Shown piece after piece: positions 26,447-34,918 of a stretch of DNA of 37,401 nucleotides. Within the stretch, counting starts at the first letter, position 1. Every line of letters begins with the position of its first letter. Location of the stretch: the NCBI GenBank assembly GCA_003249025.1, contig QBMH01000020.1:1-37401 (forward strand). The letters run 5' to 3'. A model generated the notes under the pieces. The model saw only the letters and a program-made list of their open reading frames with translations, had not been told where the DNA came from and ran no database searches. Made by a program: the position numbers and the translations under genes. Source of the stretch: Leptolyngbya sp. (GTDB lineage: Bacteria; Cyanobacteriota; Cyanobacteriia; Leptolyngbyales; Leptolyngbyaceae).

Positions 26447-26812
26447 ATGCCTCTTCATACCATTCAAATTCGTGATCGCCGCACCAACACACTCCACACC
26501 GTCCAAATTCCTGAAGACCGTTACATCCTGCAATCGGCGGAAAATCAAGGAGTCCCATTACCCTTCGCCTGTCGCAATGGAGCTTGCACGACCTGTGCCG
26601 TGCGGGTAATTTCTGGCGAACTCTATCAACCTGAAGCGATGGGGCTATCTCCAGCTTTGCAGCGCCAAGGGTATGCCTTGCTTTGTGTCAGCTATCCGCG
26701 TTCTGATTTAGAAGTAGAAACTCAAGACGAAGATGAAGTGTATGAGTTGCAATTTGGGCGATACTTTGGCAAGGGCAAAGTCAAACGCGGACTTCCCCTT
26801 GACGAAGAATAG
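26447..26812 (+). CDS. Plant-type [2Fe-2S] ferredoxin, extended C-terminus
   Basis: The 121-residue protein has the plant-type cluster ligands C42-x4-C47-x2-C50 and C80 (FACRNGACTTCAVR and LLCVSYPR). It is longer than the usual 97-99 residues: a 20-residue tail (LQFGRYFGKGKVKRGLPLDEE) follows an acidic EDEDEV-like stretch. C-terminally extended relatives in cyanobacteria and plants are called FdC2, a role in chlorophyll metabolism having been proposed for the plant form; assignment is by memory. The ATG at 26447 is used rather than GTG at 26426. Confidence 0.85.
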   Translation: MPLHTIQIRDRRTNTLHTVQIPEDRYILQSAENQGVPLPFACRNGACTTCAVRVISGELYQPEAMGLSPALQRQGYALLCVSYPRSDLEVETQDEDEVYELQFGRYFGKGKVKRGLPLDEE

Positions 26813-26843
26813 TTTGCCATTCATCCCTCCGTCCTTAGTTTCT

Positions 26844-27686
26844 ATGCCTGTTTCTCCTAGTCAACTTCAAATCTTTCTTGATATTGCCACCGAAGCCGCC
26901 CTAGCCGCAGGTGCAATTTTGCAACAGCATTGGGGCAACCTAGAAAGTGTGGAAGAAAAAGGTCTTTCTGGAAATCTCGTTACGATCGCAGATCGCGATG
27001 CGGAAGCGGCTATTTTACAGGTACTTCAGCGCCATGTGCCCGATCACAAGATTTTGGCTGAAGAATCGGGGCAACTGGGAAATTTGGAGAGTGAATTCTT
27101 GTGGGCGATCGATCCCCTTGATGGCACCACCAACTATGCCCACTCCTACCCCGTCTCTGCCGTGTCGATCGGTCTCATGCTTAACGGAGTACCCATCGTT
27201 GGAGCCATTTTTGATCCGTTTCGGCAAGAGTTATTTTGCGCGGCGACAGGGCAAGGAGCCACCTGTAACCGTCGCCCGATTCGCGTCTCTAAAACGGTTG
27301 ACCTGAGTCAAAGTTTGCTTGTGACTGGCTTTGCCTACGATCGCCGTCAAACCACCGATAATAACTACGCTGAATTTTGCTACCTCACCCACCTCACTCA
27401 TGGCGTGCGGCGCAGTGGCTCTGCCGCCATGGATTTAGCCTATGTTGCCTGTGGTCGGCTGGATGGCTATTGGGAGCGGGGCTTGGCTCCTTGGGACATG
27501 ACCGCTGGAGTGATTTTGCTGCAAGAAGCTGGCGGCAAAGTCACCGGCTACGACCAATCCCCTTTACAAATCGAATCGGGACGTATTTTGGCAACCAATG
27601 GAGCCATCCACGCCAGTCTTAGCCAAGAACTGCACCGGGTTCCCTCCTTAGAAACTTGGGCAGATTCCACCAAGTTTGTTGGCTGA
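26844..27686 (+). CDS. Inositol monophosphatase (SuhB-like)
   Basis: The 280-residue phosphatase has LVTIADRDAEAAIL, LAEESG, IDPLDGTTNYAHSYP and the closing ERGLAPWDMTAGVILLQEAGG, the full metal-binding set of the family. It dephosphorylates inositol-1-phosphate or a similar substrate. It starts 31 bases after the ferredoxin stop, so both may be in one transcript. An upstream open frame extends into the ferredoxin gene and is not used. A second enzyme of the same family lies at 22562. Confidence 0.88.
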   Translation: MPVSPSQLQIFLDIATEAALAAGAILQQHWGNLESVEEKGLSGNLVTIADRDAEAAILQVLQRHVPDHKILAEESGQLGNLESEFLWAIDPLDGTTNYAHSYPVSAVSIGLMLNGVPIVGAIFDPFRQELFCAATGQGATCNRRPIRVSKTVDLSQSLLVTGFAYDRRQTTDNNYAEFCYLTHLTHGVRRSGSAAMDLAYVACGRLDGYWERGLAPWDMTAGVILLQEAGGKVTGYDQSPLQIESGRILATNGAIHASLSQELHRVPSLETWADSTKFVG

Positions 27687-27753
27687 CCTTAGCGCAGACC
27701 ATGAGCGGTCAGATTACACTAGAGAAAATTCCACGGCAGGCAGCAAGTACACC

Positions 27754-28710
27754 ATGTCTTTTCAATTTGAGCGAGGGTTGTTTTTATTAGATTTTGTAGA
27801 CCATCACGCCATATTAGGGGTGCCAATTGATGCAGACGTTGCAACCATTCGGAAGCGCTACCTTAAGGTTGCTCGTAAGCTACACCCTGACAGCGGTGCA
27901 TTAGACAATGAAGCAGATAAAAAACTGGCTAGCGAATTTTTATCAAAGCTTGTAAACCCTGCCTGGGAAAAGCTTTCTCAAGAAAAAGACCGCACGGAAT
28001 ATGGCATTGTCTTGAACTTGAAGGGACAACAAGCCAACCGTCAAGGAAACTGGGATTTGGGCAATTTGGGTAAAGAGATTGCTAATGCGAGCAATCCTGA
28101 GCATTTTTATCGCGCTTCGTTGAAAGGGCTTGCCGATAAACAGTATGAGCAATTAGAACAAGCGCTAGAAGTCACGGGGCAAATTAGCGAACTCAATATG
28201 GTTTATCTGATGCGGAAGGAGCGTCAAGGTGGGTTTAGTACGGGTGACACCTCGCGAACAATTTACACAGGCAGCAATCTGCCAGATTCATCGCAATCCT
28301 CCACTAGACCCTCAGCTACAAAGCAACCGCAAGCAGCGCGTCCAGAGTCAGTAGCCGATCAATATTACCGTCGTGCAGAGGGCTACATGGCGAAAAACAA
28401 TTATGCCAAAGCAGTTTTAGAACTGCGCGATGCACTTCAGCTTGAACCCAGAAATGGCAGTTGTCATGCATTACTCGGAGCCGTTCATCTAAAACAAGGT
28501 CAAGGAACCATGGCAAAAATTCACTTTAACAAAGCGCTGGAGTTTGATCCGACTAATGCGATCGCGCTGGAAGGCAAACAAAAGCTAGACAAAACAACTG
28601 GCACTTCAGCAAACTCCAAAAACTCGACTCAAAAGCCGAACTCCAAAACGAATAAACCTGACGATAAAGCAGGTGGCGGTCTATTTGGTTTATTTGGGAA
28701 AAAGAAATAA
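27754..28710 (+). CDS. J-domain protein with TPR repeats
   Basis: The 318-residue protein starts with a J domain (about 15-80; HPD at 44-46), the Hsp70-stimulating motif. A helical middle, a Ser/Gln-rich linker, then TPR units (VADQYYRRAEGYMAKNNYAKA and ALLGAVHLKQGQGTMAKIHF, about 200-275) suggest substrate binding. The tail is Lys/Ser/Asn-rich and ends in GLFGLFGKKK. It probably brings a client to DnaK. The ATG at 27754 fits the J-domain start; an upstream frame from 27676 is unlikely. Its stop codon TAA abuts the hisZ ATG. Confidence 0.85.
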   Translation: MSFQFERGLFLLDFVDHHAILGVPIDADVATIRKRYLKVARKLHPDSGALDNEADKKLASEFLSKLVNPAWEKLSQEKDRTEYGIVLNLKGQQANRQGNWDLGNLGKEIANASNPEHFYRASLKGLADKQYEQLEQALEVTGQISELNMVYLMRKERQGGFSTGDTSRTIYTGSNLPDSSQSSTRPSATKQPQAARPESVADQYYRRAEGYMAKNNYAKAVLELRDALQLEPRNGSCHALLGAVHLKQGQGTMAKIHFNKALEFDPTNAIALEGKQKLDKTTGTSANSKNSTQKPNSKTNKPDDKAGGGLFGLFGKKK

Positions 28711-29946
28711 ATGGTCTATCAACCGCCTGCTGGAGCGAGAGATCTCCTTCCCTTAGATGTTGCCCAAAAGCGTTGGATTGAAGACCGCTTGCAGCAGATG
28801 TTTCATCAGTGGGGCTATCACCGCATTATCACTTCAACCCTAGAGCGGTTGGATACCTTAATGGCAGGGGGAGCCATCCAACGATCAACCGTGTTACAGC
28901 TACAGGGGCTAGATGAGGAAGACTTGGGGTTACGCCCTGAGTTGACCGCCTCGATCGCCCGGACTGTCGTAACACGCATGGCAGGAGCAACTTACCCGCT
29001 CAGGCTTTACTATAATGCCAACATCTTTCGCCGCGCCCAAGAAACCAGCCACACACGCCAGCAGGAATTTTACCAGGCGGGTGTAGAGCTACTGGGCAGC
29101 GGTGGATTGCTGGCGGATGCGGAAACGTTGCTGCTGTTGATGGATTGCCTGCAAAGCCTTGAATTACGCCAGTGGTCGATTGTCCTAGGTGAAGCGGGGT
29201 TAACCCGATCGCTGCTGTCTGTGTTTCCATCCCCAATTCAATCCAGGGTGCGGCAGGCGATCGCCACCCTCGATCGCATTGCCCTAGAAACTTTACCCAT
29301 GAGTCAGGAACTCCGCGATCGCGCCTTGCTATTGCTCGATCTACGCGGCACTCCGACTGAAGTCTTTCAAAAAATTTCTAGTTTAGATCTCAACCCAACA
29401 CAGCAAACCGCCCTAGATAACCTCAAATCCCTCATCGACCTATTACAAACCACACCAGACACCGGACACCGGACACCTTATTCCCTCGTTCTAGACCTCA
29501 GCTTAATTCAAACCCTGGATTACTACACCGGCATTGTGTTTGAGGTGATTGGTGATACTCCCAATGGGCGACAAGTATTGGGGCAAGGCGGACGCTACGA
29601 CCAACTGTTGGGGTTATATCATCCCCAAGGTGAAACCGCTCCGGGTATTGGCTTTGCTTTGCAAATTGAGCAACTCCATCAGGCGATCGCCCTAACTAAT
29701 CAGATCCCTCAGCACATTCCAACCAGCGATTGGCTCGTGGTTCCAGTAAGCCCTCAAGCTTACACTGCGGCTCTTGCCCATACCCAACAACTTCGGACAA
29801 CTTCAGATACAGTAAGAGTCGAACTGGATTTAGGAGGACGCACTCCCGCCGAAATTCATGATTACGCCCAACACCGTCAGATTGCCGCGATCGCTTGGAT
29901 TTCGCCAGACGGCACCGCCAAGATTGAACCCGTCAAACTGGAATAA
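28711..29946 (+). CDS. hisZ: ATP phosphoribosyltransferase regulatory subunit
   Basis: HisZ is a histidyl-tRNA-synthetase-like paralogue that binds short-form HisG in the first step of histidine synthesis and has no aminoacylation activity. The 411-residue protein shows GARDLLPLD, LRPELTASIARTV, YYNANIFRRAQ, QEFYQAGVELLG and LDYYTGIVFEV. A small repeat-rich insertion (about residues 248-256, TTPDTGHRTP, from GGACACC units) interrupts a variable loop. The ATG directly follows the TAA of the J-domain gene, so translation may be coupled. Confidence 0.95.
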   Translation: MVYQPPAGARDLLPLDVAQKRWIEDRLQQMFHQWGYHRIITSTLERLDTLMAGGAIQRSTVLQLQGLDEEDLGLRPELTASIARTVVTRMAGATYPLRLYYNANIFRRAQETSHTRQQEFYQAGVELLGSGGLLADAETLLLLMDCLQSLELRQWSIVLGEAGLTRSLLSVFPSPIQSRVRQAIATLDRIALETLPMSQELRDRALLLLDLRGTPTEVFQKISSLDLNPTQQTALDNLKSLIDLLQTTPDTGHRTPYSLVLDLSLIQTLDYYTGIVFEVIGDTPNGRQVLGQGGRYDQLLGLYHPQGETAPGIGFALQIEQLHQAIALTNQIPQHIPTSDWLVVPVSPQAYTAALAHTQQLRTTSDTVRVELDLGGRTPAEIHDYAQHRQIAAIAWISPDGTAKIEPVKLE

Positions 29947-29948
29947 TT

Positions 29949-30045
29949 GAATGACGAATGACGAAGTGCGAATGACGAAGTACAAAGGCTACATTCATTC
30001 GCCATTCGCTACTCGCCATTCGCCGCTTGCCCCTCGCCCATCGCC
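29949..30045. repeat. Inverted/tandem GAATGACGA repeat block
   Basis: GAATGACGAA units occur three times at about 29950-29982, and the opposite sense (CATTCGCCATTCGC, CTACTCGCCATTCG) repeats at about 29993-30030. This gives a fold-back like the block at 2397-2520. It lies between hisZ and the dicluster ferredoxin and overlaps that gene's upstream region. Confidence 0.7.
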
Positions 30046-30062
30046 CTTTCTGGAGACCCCCT

Positions 30063-30290
30063 GTGCCCCATTCAATTGTGACTGAAACCTGTGAAGGCGT
30101 GGCAGATTGTGTTGATGCCTGCCCTGTTGCCTGCATTCATCCAGGTTCTAGCAAAAACCTGAAAGGAATGGATTGGTACTGGATCGATTTTTCCACCTGC
30201 ATCGACTGCGGTATTTGTCTGCAAGTGTGCCCGGTGGAAGGCGCGATCGTGCCCGAAGAACGCCCCGATTTACAAAAAACACCCGAATAG
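30063..30290 (+). CDS. Small dicluster ferredoxin
   Basis: The 75-residue protein carries two cluster motifs: CEGVADCVDACPVACI (C-x5-C-x3-CP) and CIDCGICLQVCPVEGAI (C-x2-C-x2-C-x3-CP). The second is a standard 4Fe-4S site. The first lacks one cysteine of the canonical spacing and is closer to a 3Fe-4S or 7Fe-type arrangement. The GTG at 30063 has TGGAGA upstream; an upstream TTG at 30027 would add residues from the repeat block and is rejected. The redox partner is unknown. Confidence 0.83.
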   Translation: MPHSIVTETCEGVADCVDACPVACIHPGSSKNLKGMDWYWIDFSTCIDCGICLQVCPVEGAIVPEERPDLQKTPE

Positions 30291-30301
30291 CAAAAAGTTT
30301 T

Positions 30302-30434
30302 CAGTTTTGAATTTTTAGTTTTGAATGAGCTTGAAAGCAAATCAATATGCATTCAACTTAAAACTGAGACCTTAAAACTCTCTTTTCCGCCCATGGCATT
30401 TAACTCAAAACTAAGAACTTAAAATTCAAAACTC
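30302..30434. repeat. AGTTTTGA inverted repeat block
   Basis: Left arm 30302-30330 (AGTTTTGAATTTT then AGTTTTGAATGAG) pairs with the reverse complement of 30403-30434 (CTCAAAACTAAG and AAAATTCAAAACT), with a 6-base insertion. A further CTTAAAACTGAG/CTTAAAACTCTC pair lies between. The block is AT-rich and has no coding signal. It is upstream of the NatE-type ATPase gene and could shape its leader. Confidence 0.65.
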
Positions 30435-30452
30435 TCTCTTCTCCTCTTTGCC

Positions 30453-31181
30453 ATGCCCGACTCTGCTCCCCTACTCGAAGTTGAAAACGTTTACGCCGGA
30501 TATGTCAAAGATCTAAACATTTTGCAGGGCGTGAATTTTCGGATTTATCCAGGGGAACTGGTGGCGGTGATTGGTCCTAATGGAGCCGGAAAATCAACCC
30601 TAGCAAAAACGATTTTTGGCTTGTTGACTCCTAATACGGGCAGCATGGTGTTTGCTGGCAAAAGCATTGTGGGTTTGAAGTCAGACGAAATTGTGCAGCA
30701 GGGCATGTGTTATGTGCCGCAAATCTCCAACGTGTTTCGATCGCTCACTGTGGAAGAAAACCTAGAAATGGGTGCCTTTGTGCTAGATCAGCCCATTCAA
30801 CCGCTAAAAGATGAGATTTTCACGCGCTTTCCTAAACTGGCAGAACGCCGTAACCAACGTGCTGGAACCTTGTCTGGTGGCGAACGGCAAATGTTAGCAA
30901 TGGGCAGAGCGTTAATGCTAAAACCCAAACTGCTGCTGCTGGATGAACCGTCTGCGGCGTTATCGCCTTTGCTAGTAGATAGTGTATTTGAGCAAATTCG
31001 AGAAATTAATCGAACTGGAACCGCGATCGCCCTAGTGGAACAAAACGCCCGGAAAGCGTTGAAAATGTCAGATCGGGGCTATGTGCTAGAGGCAGGACGC
31101 GATCGCTTTGAAGGACGCGGCATCGATCTGCTCAATGATCCCAAGATCGGCGAATTGTATTTGGGAGCCACCAGACGATGA
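30453..31181 (+). CDS. natE: NatE/LivF-type ABC transporter ATPase
   Basis: The 242-residue ATPase has Walker A GPNGAGKST, the LSGGERQML signature and LLLLDEPSAALSP Walker B, with FRSLTVEENLEMGAF. The YVKDLNILQGVNF region fits the LivF group, to which cyanobacterial NatE of the neutral amino-acid (N-I) transporter belongs. The other Nat subunits are not in the window, which is normal for the scattered nat genes. The JAMM gene overlaps its stop by four bases (ATGA), so the two are translationally coupled. Confidence 0.82.
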   Translation: MPDSAPLLEVENVYAGYVKDLNILQGVNFRIYPGELVAVIGPNGAGKSTLAKTIFGLLTPNTGSMVFAGKSIVGLKSDEIVQQGMCYVPQISNVFRSLTVEENLEMGAFVLDQPIQPLKDEIFTRFPKLAERRNQRAGTLSGGERQMLAMGRALMLKPKLLLLDEPSAALSPLLVDSVFEQIREINRTGTAIALVEQNARKALKMSDRGYVLEAGRDRFEGRGIDLLNDPKIGELYLGATRR

Positions 31182-31693
31182 CGCTAAGCCTGAGTACCGC
31201 CCACATCCAAGCCATGAATGCTCATGCCGAACGCACTTATCCTGAAGAGTGTTGTGGTTTGATGCTCGGACACATCCAGGAAGGCGATACGGGCTTTGTC
31301 CAGATGAATCAACTCGCCAAGTCCCCCGTTCGGGTCGTGACCGCGCTCTACCCTGTTGAAAATAGCTGGGATCAGCAAGTAGCTACCGATTTGCAAGATG
31401 AATCCTCTTCCAAAACTCGCCGCTACGCGATCGCCCCCGAAGAAATGTTAAAGGCAATGCAAGATGCACGCCGCCGCAATTTAGCTATTATTGGGATCTA
31501 TCACTCCCATCCCGACCATCCAGCAGTGCCCTCAGAGTGCGATCGTCGCCTTGCATGGCAACACTATTCCTACAGTATTATTTCTGTTCAGCAGGGAAAA
31601 GCCAGAGAGTTTTATAGTTGGTGTTTAGATGCCAATCATCAGTTTCAACCCGAATTAATACAAGAAGCCATCCCTCATAACGCTGTACTCTGA
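31178..31693 (+). CDS. JAMM (Mov34/MPN+) metallopeptidase
   Basis: The 171-residue protein has a full JAMM zinc site: a catalytic glutamate in YPEECCG (21-27), H109-S-H111, S119 and D122 (HSHP...SECD). Bacterial stand-alone JAMM proteins trim the C-terminus of ThiS/MoaD-like sulfur carriers, exposing GG. It overlaps natE by four bases and is followed 36 bases on by a MoeB-rhodanese gene, which is the classic functional context. No sulfur-carrier gene is in the window. Confidence 0.9.
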   Translation: MTLSLSTAHIQAMNAHAERTYPEECCGLMLGHIQEGDTGFVQMNQLAKSPVRVVTALYPVENSWDQQVATDLQDESSSKTRRYAIAPEEMLKAMQDARRRNLAIIGIYHSHPDHPAVPSECDRRLAWQHYSYSIISVQQGKAREFYSWCLDANHQFQPELIQEAIPHNAVL

Positions 31694-31694
31694 C

Positions 31695-31722
31695 CCCCTA
31701 TTTCCTATTCCCTATTCCCTAT
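31695..31722. repeat. TTCCCTA heptamer repeat
   Basis: CCTATT(T/C) units repeat four times between the JAMM and moeB genes, a short tandem repeat of the kind common in filamentous cyanobacteria. It replaces a recognisable ribosome-binding site before moeB. Confidence 0.7.
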
Positions 31723-31729
31723 CACCGTC

Positions 31730-32902
31730 ATGCTAAATCCAAATCTGGATGACATCCAGTTAGACAAAGAAGAATATGAGCGCTATTCACGCCACTTGAT
31801 TTTGCCCGAAGTGGGTCTGGAAGGACAAAAACGCCTCAAAGCTGCCAGTGTTTTGTGCATTGGTAGCGGTGGCTTAGGTTCACCCCTACTGCTCTATCTT
31901 GCCGCTGCTGGCGTTGGGCGAATTGGGTTGGTGGATTTTGATGTCGTTGATCGCTCCAATTTGCAACGTCAAGTGATCCATGGAACTTCCTGGGTCGGCA
32001 AACCTAAAATTCAATCTGCCAAAGATCGCATTTTAGAAATCAATCCCTACTGCCAGATTGATTTGTATGAGACGCGCCTGAGTTCCGAAAACGCCCTGCA
32101 AATTATGGAACCCTACGACATCGTAGTCGATGGCACCGATAATTTTCCCACTCGCTATCTCGTCAACGATGCCTGTGTTCTGCTGAACAAACCCAATGTT
32201 TACGGCTCCATCTACCGGTTTGAAGGACAGGCAACTGTTTTCAACTATGAGGGCGGACCCAACTATCGCGATCTCTACCCCGAACCACCCCCACCTGGAT
32301 TAGTTCCATCCTGTGCTGAAGGTGGCGTATTGGGCATTTTGCCGGGGATCATTGGCGTGATTCAAGCCACGGAAACGGTCAAGATTATTTTGGGCAAGGG
32401 CACCACGTTGAACGGTCGGTTGTTGCTCTATAACGCTCTGGATATGACCTTCCGTGAATTGAAATTGCGCCCCAATCCGGTGCGTCCCGTGATCGAAAAG
32501 CTGATTGACTACGAAATGTTCTGTGGCATTCCGCAAGCAAAAGCAGAAGAAGCAGAGCAGCAATCCGCGCTCAAGGAAATGACCGTTACCGAGTTGAAAC
32601 AACTCCTCGACAGCGGCGCGGATGATTTCGTGTTGATTGATGTTCGCAATCCAAACGAGTATGAAATTGCCCGGATTCCAGGAGCGGTGCTAATTCCACT
32701 CCCCGATATTGAAAACGGTACGGGCGTACAGCAAGTTAAGGAGGCATTGAACGGGCACAAGTTGATTGCTCATTGTAAATTGGGTGGGCGATCGGCGAAG
32801 GCACTGGGCATCCTCAAGCAGGCTGGCATCGATGGGATAAACGTCAAAGGTGGTATCACAGCTTGGAGTCGAGAAATCGATCCGTCGGTGCCGGAATACT
32901 AA
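31730..32902 (+). CDS. moeB: MoeB-type adenylyltransferase with rhodanese domain
   Basis: The 390-residue E1-like enzyme adenylates the C-terminus of a sulfur carrier (MoaD/ThiS) and its rhodanese domain supplies sulfur. The ATP site is GSGGLGSP (45-52), the adenylation residues DNFPTRYLVND follow, and C195 is in PSCAEGGVLG. The rhodanese domain (about 285-388) has C349 in CKLGGRS. The two CxxC zinc motifs of E. coli MoeB are absent: GPNYRDLYPEP stands where CYRC would be. A hairpin follows the stop. It is probably co-transcribed with the JAMM gene. Confidence 0.93.
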   Translation: MLNPNLDDIQLDKEEYERYSRHLILPEVGLEGQKRLKAASVLCIGSGGLGSPLLLYLAAAGVGRIGLVDFDVVDRSNLQRQVIHGTSWVGKPKIQSAKDRILEINPYCQIDLYETRLSSENALQIMEPYDIVVDGTDNFPTRYLVNDACVLLNKPNVYGSIYRFEGQATVFNYEGGPNYRDLYPEPPPPGLVPSCAEGGVLGILPGIIGVIQATETVKIILGKGTTLNGRLLLYNALDMTFRELKLRPNPVRPVIEKLIDYEMFCGIPQAKAEEAEQQSALKEMTVTELKQLLDSGADDFVLIDVRNPNEYEIARIPGAVLIPLPDIENGTGVQQVKEALNGHKLIAHCKLGGRSAKALGILKQAGIDGINVKGGITAWSREIDPSVPEY

Positions 32903-32908
32903 AAGACG

Positions 32909-32942
32909 AGAGTAGAGACCTGATATTTCGCGTCTCTACTCT
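32909..32942. repeat. AGAGTAGAGAC inverted repeat
   Basis: AGAGTAGAGAC (32909-32919) and GTCTCTACTCT (32932-32942) are exact inverted repeats around a 12-base loop. This resembles the frequent cyanobacterial GTAGAGACGCG repeat. There is no T tract, so it is a hairpin rather than a proven terminator between moeB and the ABC gene. Confidence 0.7.
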
Positions 32943-32962
32943 TGCGGCTAGGAGGCTGTTTG

Positions 32963-33634
32963 ATGGCAACGATGATCTGGATGGAAGACATCACGAAAAC
33001 TTACCGTTTGGGTGAGGTGGATGTGCCTGTGTTGAAAGGGATTGACCTAACGATTGAAGAAGGGGAATATGTCTCGATTATGGGGGTTTCTGGGTCGGGC
33101 AAATCCACGCTGATGAATATCTTGGGGTGCCTCGATCGCCCAACCCAAGGTCATTACGTGCTGGAAGGCAGAAACTTAACCACGCTCAACAATGATGAAT
33201 TGGCTTACATTCGCAATCGCCGGATTGGGTTTGTGTTTCAGCAGTTCAACCTGTTGGCGCGCGCCACGGCGCTGGATAATGTGATGCTGCCGATGGTGTA
33301 TGCCAATGTATCCAAGTCGCAGCGCAAGCAACGGGCGGAGGAAGCGTTGAGCCGAGTGGGTTTGGCAGAACGGATGAAAAATCGCCCCAGTCAGCTTTCA
33401 GGTGGACAACAGCAGCGAGTGGCGATCTCCCGTGCGTTGGTCAACCGTCCCGCATTGGTGCTGGCAGATGAACCCACAGGAGCCTTAGACACCGAAACCT
33501 CTCAAGAAGTAATGACTCTGCTGGCAGATCTAAACCATCAGGGAATCACCATTATCATCGTCACTCACGAACCCGATATTGCGGCTCAAACCCAGCGCGT
33601 CATCCATGTCAAAGATGGCTTAGTCGTAGATTAA
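32963..33634 (+). CDS. MacB/LolD-like ABC ATPase, orphan
   Basis: The 223-residue ATPase has GVSGSGKST (Walker A), QLSGGQQQR (signature) and [12 protein letters not shown] (Walker B), with the [21 protein letters not shown] run of the MacB/DevA/LolD group. These work with an FtsX-like permease in export or lipoprotein release; none is adjacent, so partners lie outside the window. AGGAGG is 6-7 bases before the ATG at 32963, fixing that start. It is convergent with the second kinase. Confidence 0.88.
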   Translation: MATMIWMEDITKTYRLGEVDVPVLKGIDLTIEEGEYVSIMGVSGSGKSTLMNILGCLDRPTQGHYVLEGRNLTTLNNDELAYIRNRRIGFVFQQFNLLARATALDNVMLPMVYANVSKSQRKQRAEEALSRVGLAERMKNRPSQLSGGQQQRVAISRALVNRPALVLADEPTGALDTETSQEVMTLLADLNHQGITIIIVTHEPDIAAQTQRVIHVKDGLVVD

Positions 33635-33667
33635 AGCACACCAAATACCCAATATAGATAGGCTTTC

Positions 33668-34834
33668 TTAGCGGCTGATCGGCACTTTCAGCCAAGTGGA
33701 AAGCTCGTAGGTCAGCCAGTCCAGTTCCGGTTTGGTGAAGGATGGGGTACTCTTGAGTTCATATTTTTGAGTACCCGCCCAGATGAGTAGCATAGTCTCT
33801 CCATCTGCCGATTGAGAACACTCCAACTGGGTGATGTCTTTACGGGGTGAGGTTTGCGATCGCCCCGTCTGAATGCCCAATCGTTTTTGCGTCATAGAAA
33901 TTTGCTGCTGGTCAATCTGAAGCTGGACTTGCCCCAGGCGAGAGGGCAACGTGATTTCTAAAAAGGTGGGTTCCTTCTTCAGCGTGATTTTGGTATCAGC
34001 AGGTTTTCGGGCTGGGGCAATTTTGGCGGGTGCTGCCACAGCCTGCCGTCCATGCTCTAAGGCATGCAAGGCTTCTTGGGCGGACTTCGCCCGCCGATCC
34101 AAATTGGGGTCATAAAGCCAGCCGAGCCAATCGGCAAACTCTGGGCTGACGTTCGGCAGCTTGGCATAGTCGATTTTAGTCCCCACACGCGGCAGGCTGG
34201 AGGGGTGGGTGCCAGAGACCAACGCTAACAGAGTTGCGCCCAAGCTAAATAAATCGGATGCGGTCACGGCTCTGCCACTGAACTGTTCCGGTGCCATGTA
34301 GCCATAGGTGCCGACGACCGTAAAGGCGGTGGTTTCGTTACCAGAGACGCGCTTGACCGAGCCGAAATCAGTCAGGTAAAGCTGACGATTGGCGAGTAAC
34401 ACATTGCTCGGTTTCAGATCTCGGTGAATGATCGACGGTTGCCGTCCGTGCAAATAGGTCAAAATTCCCAACAGCGCTTTGGCAATCTGCTTCGTTTCCG
34501 CTTCTGTGAACAGTCGCCCCTGTTGCAAGCATTGCTCTAGGGATTTGCCTTCCACATAGGTTTGAATCAGCGTCAAAGCTTTGGCATTGGGTAGCTCGTG
34601 TTCAAAGTAGCCCAAATAGGATGGGATGGAGGGGTGAGAGAGGGATTTGAGGATTTCGACCTCGCGCTCAAATAGCTTCAGATCATCCCATTGCAGTTGC
34701 TCATCAATAAACAGCAGCTTCAGAACCACTAATTCTTGGGTCTGGAGATCGCGGGCAAGCAGCGTCCAACGCCCGGTTTGTTTACCGATCTGCCGCTCAA
34801 CTTGGTAGCGATCGCCCAAAATTTGACCCGCCAT
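33668..34834 (-). CDS. Ser/Thr protein kinase with C-terminal domain
   Basis: The 388-residue protein is a Hanks-type kinase, with K39, HRD (137-139), DFG (156-158) and APEQ (181-184). The glycine loop (IGKQTGRW) is degenerate, lacking the usual GxGxxG. After a linker (about 270-285) a C-terminal domain of about 100 residues follows (FLEITLPSRLGQVQLQI ... WLTYELSTWL) whose function I do not recognise; its alternating strands suggest a beta-rich sensor or binding domain. No membrane helix is seen, so it is cytosolic. Confidence 0.87.
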   Translation of the reverse strand: MAGQILGDRYQVERQIGKQTGRWTLLARDLQTQELVVLKLLFIDEQLQWDDLKLFEREVEILKSLSHPSIPSYLGYFEHELPNAKALTLIQTYVEGKSLEQCLQQGRLFTEAETKQIAKALLGILTYLHGRQPSIIHRDLKPSNVLLANRQLYLTDFGSVKRVSGNETTAFTVVGTYGYMAPEQFSGRAVTASDLFSLGATLLALVSGTHPSSLPRVGTKIDYAKLPNVSPEFADWLGWLYDPNLDRRAKSAQEALHALEHGRQAVAAPAKIAPARKPADTKITLKKEPTFLEITLPSRLGQVQLQIDQQQISMTQKRLGIQTGRSQTSPRKDITQLECSQSADGETMLLIWAGTQKYELKSTPSFTKPELDWLTYELSTWLKVPISR

Positions 34835-34918
34835 ATCCCCTCCCGCGCCTATAGCGTCCTATCTAATTCTGATTTTTGCCCTGAGACAATCAACAATGCT
34901 GTAGTGAAAGATTTTATT

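Noticed and set aside
26733-26843. Upstream extension of the second inositol phosphatase
   Set aside because: It overlaps the ferredoxin gene and adds cysteine-rich residues foreign to the family; the start at 26844 is better.
31178-32902. Ubiquitin-like antiphage (Bil or CBASS-like) operon
   Set aside because: There is no E2, no ubiquitin-like protein and no nucleotidyltransferase effector; MoeB-rhodanese is a normal sulfur-carrier enzyme.
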